Shown piece after piece: positions 8,747 to 15,355 of a DNA stretch of 64,000 bases. A model generated the notes under the pieces. It did no database searches and was not told where the DNA came from. It worked only from the letters and a program-made list of their open reading frames with translations. Every line of letters starts with the position of its first letter. Positions within the stretch are counted from its first letter, which is position 1. The translations under genes and the position numbers were made by a program. Origin of the DNA: Streptomyces sp. DHE7-1 (GTDB taxonomy: Bacteria; Actinomycetota; Actinomycetes; Streptomycetales; Streptomycetaceae). The DNA lies in the NCBI GenBank assembly GCA_016432725.1, contig JACJDG010000003.1:6726001-6790000 (forward strand), read 5' to 3'.

Positions 8747-8789
8747 CGGCGGCCGGTGCCCGCGGAGCATCCGCGGGCACCGGCCGCCG
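8747..8789. terminator. Perfect 20-bp stem-loop between convergent genes
   Basis: Arms 8747-8766 and 8770-8789 are exact inverted copies around a 3-base loop (GCA). The element lies 34 bp after the scramblase-like gene and 12 bp from the end of the convergent DMT gene, so it is well placed as a bidirectional terminator. Confidence 0.8.
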
Positions 8790-8800
8790 CCGTTTGTCGT

Positions 8801-9766
8801 TCAGAGCGCGGTGAGATGGCCCGGCTGCTCCGGCCGCCGGGGCACGAGCAGTGGTTCCGCCGTGGCCGTGCCCGGCTCCAGGGCCAGGACCGCCGCGACC
8901 GGGTGCTCCTCGTCGTGCCCCTCGGGTCCGCCGGGTCCGTCGGGTGCGGGCGCGGCCCGGGTCAGCAGGAGCACGCCCCGGGCGGCGAGTCCGGCCCCGG
9001 CCAGCGCCAGCAGCACTCCGCCGGCACCGCCCCGCAGGCCCTGTCCGAGCAGAGTCAGGCCGATGGCCGCGGCGGCCACCGGATTGGCCAGGGTGACCAT
9101 GGCCAGCGGGGCGCCCAGGCCGCCGCGGTAGGCCGTCTGGGACAGCAGCAGTCCGCCGGTGGAGAAGGCGGCGACGAGGACGGCGACCACGATCACCTCC
9201 AGGCCCGGGCCGGTACCGGAGTGGTCCGTGGCCGCCACCGTCACCGTCTGGGTGAGGGCCGAGGCGACCCCGGAGGCGAAGCCAGAGGCCGTGGCGTGCC
9301 GCAGGCCCGGCCGGGCGCCGGGCCGGGACAGCAGACCGATCAGCGTCGCGGTGGCACCGGCGACCACCAGCGCCTCGGGCAGGCTCAGTATCCGTTCCGG
9401 CGCCGGTCCGGAGGCCGTGACCAGCACCGCCGCGAGTCCCAGCAGGGTGAGGGCGGTACCGCGCCACTCCACCACGCTGACCCGCCGTCCGGCGGCCCGC
9501 GCCCCGAGCGGTACGGCCGCGACCAGGGTGAGCGCCCCGAGCGGCTGGACGACCGTCAGCGGCCCGTACTTGAGGGACACCACGTGCAGCAGCGCGGCGC
9601 CCGCGTTCAGGCCGACCGCCGACCACCACGCGCCGGTGCCGAGCAGCCGCGCCACGCCCGTGCCGGGGCTGCGGGAGGCGAGGCGTTCCTGGGCCACGGC
9701 GGCCGCCGCGTAGGCGACGGCGGAGACCAGGGAGAGGCCGAGGGCGAGCAGGGCCGCGGCGCTCAT
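8801..9766 (-). CDS. DMT-superfamily (EamA-like) membrane permease
   Basis: A 321-residue integral membrane protein with about ten hydrophobic segments and small-residue-rich helices, typical of drug/metabolite transporters. It starts MSAAALLALGLSLVSAVAYA and has a second half with TLANPVAAAAIGLTLLGQGL, a DMT-like helix pair. The last 45 residues are hydrophilic and Pro/Glu-rich, so they are probably cytoplasmic. Its ATG overlaps the stop of the upstream PAP2 gene by 4 bases, which indicates translational coupling. The substrate is unknown. The pair is divergent from a TetR regulator with an operator array between them. Confidence 0.8.
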   Translation of the reverse strand: MSAAALLALGLSLVSAVAYAAAAVAQERLASRSPGTGVARLLGTGAWWSAVGLNAGAALLHVVSLKYGPLTVVQPLGALTLVAAVPLGARAAGRRVSVVEWRGTALTLLGLAAVLVTASGPAPERILSLPEALVVAGATATLIGLLSRPGARPGLRHATASGFASGVASALTQTVTVAATDHSGTGPGLEVIVVAVLVAAFSTGGLLLSQTAYRGGLGAPLAMVTLANPVAAAAIGLTLLGQGLRGGAGGVLLALAGAGLAARGVLLLTRAAPAPDGPGGPEGHDEEHPVAAVLALEPGTATAEPLLVPRRPEQPGHLTAL

Positions 9767-10563
9767 CGGCCGGCTCCCGCCAGGACGGGCCCCCGCTGGG
9801 CGGGCAGCCGCGGGGCGTCCCCGGCCGTACCGGACGGGTGCCGCGGCGCGCGGACGACCGCCAGTGCGGTGCCGAGCATGACGGCCGCCGCCAGCGCGTC
9901 CACCCAGTAGTGGTTGGCCGTGCCGACGATCACCAGCAGGGTGACCAGCGGATGCAGCAGCCACAGCCGGCGCCATCGCGAGCGGGTGGCCGTCATCAGG
10001 CCCACCGCCACCATCAGCGCCCAGCCGAAGTGCAGCGAGGGCATCGCCGCGAACTGGTTGGACAGGTGGTCGCCGGCCGGCGGCCCGTAGACCGAGGGCC
10101 CGTATATCCGGGCGGTGTCCAGCAGGCCGGTGCCGGTCAGCATCCGCGGCGGGGCCAGCGGGAACGTGAACGGCAGCACCAGGGCGGCCGCGGTCACCGC
10201 CGCCAGCACCCGCCGGGCCCAGACGTAGTGGGCGGGGCGCCTGACGTAGAGCCAGACCAGGAACGCCAGCGTGGCCGGGAAGTGGACGGCCGCGTAGTAG
10301 GTGTTCGCCAGGTGGACGAGGAGGTCGCCGTGCAGCAGTGCGGACTGCACGGACGTCTCGTCGGGCAGTCGCACGGCACGTTCGAGGTCCCAGACGCGAT
10401 GGGCGTTGTGGAAGGCGTTCGCGGTGTGGCCGACGGCCAGCTGCCGTCCGAGCTTGTAGACGAGGAAGAGTCCCGCGACGAGCAGGAGCTCGCGCGGGAG
10501 CGGCGGTCGCGCGGTCGCTGTGGCGTCCGGCTCCGCTGCTGCAGGCTCGGTTCGGGCGTTCAT
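9763..10563 (-). CDS. PAP2-family membrane phosphatase
   Basis: A 266-residue integral membrane protein of the inositol-phosphorylceramide synthase / PAP2 type. The conserved motifs are MPSLHFGWAL (phosphatase histidine) and GTANHYWVD (catalytic His with Asp) near residues 175 and 217. Five or six hydrophobic segments are visible. It likely dephosphorylates or transfers a head group on a lipid phosphate at the membrane. It is the first gene of a two-gene operon with the DMT permease. The TetR operator array (10637-10706) is just upstream of its start, so TetR control is likely. Confidence 0.8.
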   Translation of the reverse strand: MNARTEPAAAEPDATATARPPLPRELLLVAGLFLVYKLGRQLAVGHTANAFHNAHRVWDLERAVRLPDETSVQSALLHGDLLVHLANTYYAAVHFPATLAFLVWLYVRRPAHYVWARRVLAAVTAAALVLPFTFPLAPPRMLTGTGLLDTARIYGPSVYGPPAGDHLSNQFAAMPSLHFGWALMVAVGLMTATRSRWRRLWLLHPLVTLLVIVGTANHYWVDALAAAVMLGTALAVVRAPRHPSGTAGDAPRLPAQRGPVLAGAGR

Positions 10564-10636
10564 CCCCCGGCCCCTTTGCTGACGGTCGTGCGGTTGGTGG
10601 TGCGGCCCGGGCCCGCTCTCCGGGCCCTGAGGTCAT

Positions 10637-10706
10637 CGATACGTCTCCGTACCGATACGCCAGTGTACCGATACGCTGAAGTACCGGTACACTGGCGTAT
10701 CGATTG
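10637..10706. promoter_or_regulatory. Tandem 16-bp operator array between PAP2 and TetR genes
   Basis: CGATACG recurs exactly 16 bp apart at 10637, 10653 and 10669, followed in the same phase by CGGTAC (10685) and CGAT (10701). At each junction the bases form a near-palindrome GTAC-CGATAC, perfect in GTACCGGTAC at 10681-10690. In addition 10653-10670 and 10685-10702 are exact 18-bp inverted copies. This is the layout of a multi-site TetR operator that covers both divergent promoters. Confidence 0.75.
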
Positions 10707-10764
10707 AGGTGCGACACACTGGAGACCCGGGCGCCGCCCGGAACGGAGTGAGGAGAGGCAACGC

Positions 10765-11409
10765 ATGACGTCGCAGGCCGAAGACGGACCGGACACGGTC
10801 GCCGCCTCGCGCCGCTCCAAGCTCACGCCCGAGCGTGAGCGGGAGTTCTTCGACGCCGTGCTGGAGCAGATCCGCGAGTGCGGCTACGACTCCGTGACCA
10901 TGGAGGGTGTCGCCCACAGCACCCGGTGCAGCAAGTCCACGCTCTACCGGCAGTGGAAGACCAAACCCCAGTTCGTCGCGGCCGCGCTGCGGGCCAACCG
11001 CAAGGTGCGCTTCGCCGGCATCGACACCGGTTCGCTCGCCGAGGACCTGCGCCTGGCCGCGCGGGCCGCGGGCGACTGGTCCAACAAGGACACCCGGCTG
11101 ATGCAGGCGCTCGGCCACGCGGTCACGGGCGACCACGAGCTGGCGCAGGCGCTGCGCGAGGCCCTGGTCCTGCCGGAGATCGCCGAGCTCCAGGAGATGC
11201 TGGCGCGGGGCGTGGCACGCGGCGAGGTGCCCGCGGACCATCCCGCGCTGGAGTACGTCCCGGCCATGATGTTCGGCGTCCTGCGCGTCCGGCCGGTGCT
11301 GAGCGGGCAGTACGCCGACGCCGACTACCTCGTCCGCTTCGTGGAGGCCACCGTGCTGCCCGCGCTCGGACTGACACCGGACCCAGGCCGCCGTTCACGG
11401 GATGACTGA
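10765..11409 (+). CDS. TetR/AcrR-family repressor
   Basis: A 214-residue repressor with the usual N-terminal helix-turn-helix (SVTMEGVAHSTRCSKSTLYR, about residues 37-56) and a helical C-terminal ligand domain of the TetR_C_11 kind. GGAG precedes the ATG at a good distance. It faces the PAP2-DMT operon, and the 16-bp repeat array in the intergenic region is the natural candidate for its binding sites, with autoregulation. The inducer is not known; a lipid-like or drug-like compound would fit the neighbours. Confidence 0.88.
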   Translation: MTSQAEDGPDTVAASRRSKLTPEREREFFDAVLEQIRECGYDSVTMEGVAHSTRCSKSTLYRQWKTKPQFVAAALRANRKVRFAGIDTGSLAEDLRLAARAAGDWSNKDTRLMQALGHAVTGDHELAQALREALVLPEIAELQEMLARGVARGEVPADHPALEYVPAMMFGVLRVRPVLSGQYADADYLVRFVEATVLPALGLTPDPGRRSRDD

Positions 11410-11460
11410 ACGGTGACCTGCTCGCGCCGCACCGTGGGGACGGGGGCGGCGCGCACCCCC

Positions 11461-11507
11461 CGGCCGGGTGGGGTTCCCCTTGAGCGGAGGGGCGCCCCAC
11501 CCGGCCG
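11461..11507. terminator. Bidirectional stem-loop between TetR and DUF2510 genes
   Basis: Arms 11461-11473 and 11495-11507 are exact 13-bp inverted copies, with an inner CCCCT/AGGGG stem in the loop. The element lies between two convergent genes. Confidence 0.7.
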
Positions 11508-11512
11508 ACCGC

Positions 11513-11560
11513 TTTCCCCGGACGGGCTCGGACGTCTTTCCCTGGACGGGCTCAGACGTC
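11513..11560. repeat. 24-bp tandem duplication at a gene end
   Basis: Positions 11513-11536 and 11537-11560 are adjacent 24-bp copies with two mismatches. The second copy contains the last codons and the stop of the DUF2510 gene on the minus strand (stop at 11552-11554). Confidence 0.7.
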
Positions 11561-12583
11561 CTGGCCGCTCCCGCCGCCCGACGAGACCTCGATGCCCTTG
11601 AGGATCTCGTCGATGACCGTCACGTCCGCGCCGACGTCCACGCCGAAGCGCACCACGACCATCCGCTTGGCGTTGTTGGGCGAGGGGAAGGCCACCGACT
11701 CGACATAGCCGTCGGCGCCCTTGCTGGTGACCGCCTTCCAGCGCACCGCGTAGCCCTTCTGCCCGGCCACCGTCACGGCCTTGGCCGACAGCACCTCGTG
11801 CGAGGTGATGCTGCCGTAGGTGGTGCCGCCGTAGGACTGCTTGGCGTTGGCCGCGATGTCCGCCCTGGCGACCTCCTCGGCGGTGTCGCCCTTCGTCTTG
11901 AGGGCGAGGGCGGGCGCGGTGTAGGCGCCGCCCGCGGTGCAGGTCTGGGCGCGGTTGCCGGGGCACTTGTAGGAGTCCCCGGAGGTCACCTGGGCGCCGA
12001 CCCCGATCGACTCCCCGGTCCAGCCCTTCGGCACCGGCAGGCTGATGCCGTTCACCGGATCGGGAACCGTGCCGCCGCCCTGGACCTTCGGCGCCCCGGA
12101 ACCCCGGGGCGCGGGCGACTCGCCGGACCCGCCGCCACCGCCGGAACCCCCCGGGCCGCCGCCGGGCCCGCCCTGGCCGCCGGTCCGGCCGTCCTGCCCC
12201 TGCTGCGAGCCGGCGCGCTCGGGGCCGCCGCCCCCGTCGTCCTTGGCGAGGGCGTACACCCCGACCCCGATGCACACCAGGACCGCCGCCGCGGCCCCCA
12301 CGGCTATGCCCGTGCGCAGCCCGCGCCGCGGCGCGGCCGGGGGCTGGGCCGGATACGCCGAGTACGCCGGATACCCCGGCTGCGCCCCGTAGGGCTGGTA
12401 CGCCGGGGGAACGTGCTGCGCGCCGCCGGCCGGCTGCTGCGCCGGGGGACCCCACGCGGCGGCCGTACCGGCGGGGCGGGTCTGGTCCGTCCAGGCCTTG
12501 CCGTCCCACCAGCGCTCGGTGGGCGGACCGTCATTCGTCTGCCCGGGGTCGGGGTACCACCCGGGAGGAGTCACCTGCGTCAT
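11552..12583 (-). CDS. DUF2510-containing membrane-anchored protein
   Basis: A 343-residue protein. Residues 5-32 are a DUF2510 module (PPGWYPDPGQTNDGPPTERW). A Gln/Pro/Tyr/Ala-rich stretch follows, then one transmembrane helix (GIAVGAAAAVLVCIGVGVYAL, about 93-113). Next come a long Gly-rich linker and an extracytoplasmic domain of about 170 residues that starts GTVPDPVNGISLPVPKGW and contains two cysteines (YKCPG, QTCTAGG), a possible disulfide. Related domains occur in many Streptomyces surface proteins of unknown role. A TACGGT -10-like box ends 4 bases before the ATG, so the transcript may be leaderless. Confidence 0.75.
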   Translation of the reverse strand: MTQVTPPGWYPDPGQTNDGPPTERWWDGKAWTDQTRPAGTAAAWGPPAQQPAGGAQHVPPAYQPYGAQPGYPAYSAYPAQPPAAPRRGLRTGIAVGAAAAVLVCIGVGVYALAKDDGGGGPERAGSQQGQDGRTGGQGGPGGGPGGSGGGGGSGESPAPRGSGAPKVQGGGTVPDPVNGISLPVPKGWTGESIGVGAQVTSGDSYKCPGNRAQTCTAGGAYTAPALALKTKGDTAEEVARADIAANAKQSYGGTTYGSITSHEVLSAKAVTVAGQKGYAVRWKAVTSKGADGYVESVAFPSPNNAKRMVVVRFGVDVGADVTVIDEILKGIEVSSGGGSGQDV

Positions 12584-12640
12584 GCCCCCACCGTATGAGG
12601 CATCGGTGAAAGCGGGATGAGAGGATCCGCCGCCAACTTC

Positions 12641-12677
12641 GCGCACCGGGACATTTCTCCGGAGAATTCCTGTGCGC
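12641..12677. promoter_or_regulatory. Nested palindrome upstream of the DUF2510 gene
   Basis: TTCTCCGGAGAA (12655-12666) is a perfect 12-bp palindrome, flanked by inverted GCGCAC (12641-12646) and GTGCGC (12672-12677). It lies between the anmK stop and the DUF2510 start, so it may be an operator or part of a terminator. Confidence 0.35.
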
Positions 12678-12701
12678 GCCCCGGCGGCGGCCCGGCCACC
12701 G

Positions 12702-13853
12702 TCACCGGGCCACCACGAGCCGCACCGGCCCCCGTCCCGCCGGCGGCGGCAGCCGCAGTCCGTCCCGGCCCGGTGTCACCGAGCCGAGAACGCTCGGGTG
12801 CCGGGCGCCGGTGCTGCGCGGATCGGTGCCGGCCAGACCGTGCGCGGTGAGGAAACCGAGCACGGCGAAGGCGTACGCCTCCTTCGCCGGGGCGGGGAGA
12901 CCCAGCTCGTCGGAGCCACGCACCGCGACGCCGGGGAGCCGGTCCCGCAGCGCGGACATGAGCACCGGGTTGCGGGTGCCCCCGCCCGAGGCCACCACCT
13001 CGCCGGCCCCGACGCGGAGCACCGCGTCCGCGACCGTCCGCGCCGTCAGCCAGGTCAGCGTGGCCAGCGCGTCCTCGGCGGCCAGCGCCTCGATGCCGGC
13101 CGACCGCAGATACCCGGCGTGGAACAGCTCCTTGCCGGTCGTCTTGGGCGGTTCGAGCGCGTAGTACGGCTCCGCCAGCAGCCGGTCGAGCAGCGCCCCG
13201 TCCGGCCGGCCACGCGCGGCCAGCGCTCCGTCGGTGTCGCAGGCCAGCCGCCCGCCGCTGAAGTGCCGGGCCGCCGCGTCGAGCAGCGCGCAGCCCGGCC
13301 CGGTGTCGAACGCCGTGCCGTCGGGCGCGGTCAGGTTGGCGATGCCGCCGATGTTCAGCGCCACGGGCCTGCCCGGCCTGCCCCGCAGCCACAACAGGTC
13401 GACCAGGCTGACCAGGGGCGCGCCCTGACCGCCGGCAGCCACGTCCCGGGCACGGAAGTCGGCGACCACCGGCAGCCCGGTCGCCTCGGCGATCCACGCG
13501 GGCTGCCCGAGCTGGAGCGTGCCGTGCACCCGGCCCGCCTCCGCCCAGTGGTGGACGGTCTGCCCGTGCGAGGCCACCAGCTCGCCGCGCCCGGCGCACA
13601 GTTCGCGGTCGGCGCGGACGGCGGCCGCGGCGAACGCCCGGCCGATCCGCGTGTCGAGCCGGCACACCTCGCCGAGCGGGACGGCGGCCGGCGGCAGCGC
13701 CGCCGCGAGCGCGGCCCGCAGAGCGCCGTCGTACGGCGCGCTCACCATCCCCAGCGGCTCCAGCACCAGCGTGTCGCCGTCCAGGCGCAGATCCGCCGCC
13801 GCCGCGTCCACGGCGTCGTACGACGTCCCCGACATCAGCCCGATCACCCGCAC
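12702..13853 (-). CDS. anmK: Anhydro-N-acetylmuramic acid kinase
   Basis: Phosphorylates and opens 1,6-anhydro-MurNAc in cell-wall recycling to give MurNAc-6-phosphate. The protein has 383 residues, the usual length. It opens with the family signature MRVIGLMSGTSYDAVDAAAA and shows LVASHGQTVHHW, ALNIGGIANLT and DTGPGCALLDA, the ATP-sugar kinase fold motifs. Its GTG start is 3 bases after the stop of the upstream MHS transporter gene, so the two are co-transcribed. That suggests the transporter may import a wall-derived or related compound, which is inference only. Confidence 0.92.
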   Translation of the reverse strand: MRVIGLMSGTSYDAVDAAAADLRLDGDTLVLEPLGMVSAPYDGALRAALAAALPPAAVPLGEVCRLDTRIGRAFAAAAVRADRELCAGRGELVASHGQTVHHWAEAGRVHGTLQLGQPAWIAEATGLPVVADFRARDVAAGGQGAPLVSLVDLLWLRGRPGRPVALNIGGIANLTAPDGTAFDTGPGCALLDAAARHFSGGRLACDTDGALAARGRPDGALLDRLLAEPYYALEPPKTTGKELFHAGYLRSAGIEALAAEDALATLTWLTARTVADAVLRVGAGEVVASGGGTRNPVLMSALRDRLPGVAVRGSDELGLPAPAKEAYAFAVLGFLTAHGLAGTDPRSTGARHPSVLGSVTPGRDGLRLPPPAGRGPVRLVVAR

Positions 13854-13856
13854 CGT

Positions 13857-15174
13857 TCAACCCGCCTTTCCCGAGGGCCGCCAGAGCAGGGCCGGCGCGC
13901 TGAGCGCGCAGGCCGCCGCCGCGTAGTAGGCGGGCACGTCCGAATTCCCGGTGCGCCGCACCGCCTCCGTGATGATCAGCCCCGCGCAGCCGGAGAACAC
14001 CGCGTTGGACAGGGAGTGGGCGAGCCCCAGACCGGTCCAGCGCACCCGGACCGGGAACTGCTCGGCCAGCAGGGCGGGTCCCGGCCCGGCCATCAGGCCC
14101 ACCACCGCGCCCGCGGCGGCGACCGCCGCGCCCCGGGCCGCGGCGGAAGCACCCGGGTCCTGGAGCAGATCGAACACGGGCACCGCCATGACGACGACCA
14201 GCACCGCCCGGCCAGCATCACCGGCCGCCGCCCGATCCGGTCGCTGAGCAGGCCCGCCGGCAGGATCGCGGCCGCGAAGCCGATGCCTGCCGGCACGGTG
14301 GCCACCAGCGCCTGCCGGACGTCCGCGTGCAGGGCGGCCTGGAGGTACGAGGGCAGGACCACGAGGAACGTGTAGCCGGCCGCCGCCCAGCCCATGATCT
14401 GCCCGGCGCCCAGCAGCACCGTCCGCACCACGGCCCGGGCCTCACCGCCCGCCCCGGCGGGCGCCCGGCCCCGCTCCCGGAACTCCGGCGTCTCCTCGAG
14501 ACCGGTCCGCAGCCACAGCGCGAGCAGCCCAGCGGCAGGGACAGCAGGAACGGCAACCGCCAGCCCCAGCCGGCGAGCTGGGCCCCGGTGAGCACCGTGG
14601 CCGTGCCCGCCGCGACCGACGTGCCGGCCAGCAGGCCGAGCGCCACGGTGAACGACTGCCAGGCGCCGTACAGTCCCCGCCGGCCCGGCGGGGCGTGCTC
14701 CGTCAGCACGGCCACGGCACCACCGAACTCGCCGCCCGCCGACAGGCCCTGAACGATCCTCAGGAACGTCAGCAGCCAGGGGGCCAGGGCGCCCGCCGTG
14801 GCGTACGTCGGCAGCACGCCGATCAGCGTCGTGGCCGCCGTCATCAGCGTGATCACCGCGATCAGCACCGGCCGCCGCCCCAGCCGGTCGCCCAGCCGGC
14901 CGAACAGGGCGGCGCCGAGCGGCCGGAAGAAGAACGCCAGCGCGAAGGAGGCGTACGTCCGCACCAGCCCCTCGGTCGCGCTCCCGCCCGCCGGGGTGAA
15001 GAACCGCTCGGCGAGCACGGTGGCCAGGGAACCGTAGACACCGAATTCGTACCACTCGACGAGGTTGCCCACCGACCCCGCCGCCACCGCCCGCACCGTG
15101 GGCACCCGGGGCGCCGCACCGGCACGCGACCCCGGACGCCCGTGATCGCCGGGTACCTCGGAAAGCTGCTTCAT
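13857..15174 (-). CDS. MFS transporter of the metabolite:H+ symporter (MHS) type (two frameshifts)
   Basis: A proton symporter with 12 expected helices. The N-terminal MHS signature is GSVGNLVEWYEFGVYGSLA, and the loop 2-3 motif is GRLGDRLGRRPVLIA. The frame breaks twice: near 14528-14530 (after LPFLLSLPLG, continuing LLALWLRTGLEETPEF) and near 14207-14209 (after GRRPVMLAG, continuing VVVMAVPVFDLLQ). Each break is repaired by one added G on the coding strand. AGGA lies 6 bases before the ATG at 15174. It forms an operon with anmK. MHS members move organic acids, betaine or shikimate-like solutes; the substrate here is unknown. Confidence 0.8.
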
Positions 15175-15355
15175 TCCCAGTCCTGTTGACGGTCCGTCCG
15201 CCGGACACCGGCTGGTCGGACGGGGTGCGCGTCGCACGCCCGCGACTTTCTTCACCCGGCGGGGCAACACGTGTCCCGACCGGTCACCACACATCCCACC
15301 GGACGGCTACGCTCGGGGTCTGTACGTCATTCGGGCGACCCGGGGAGGTAACGGG

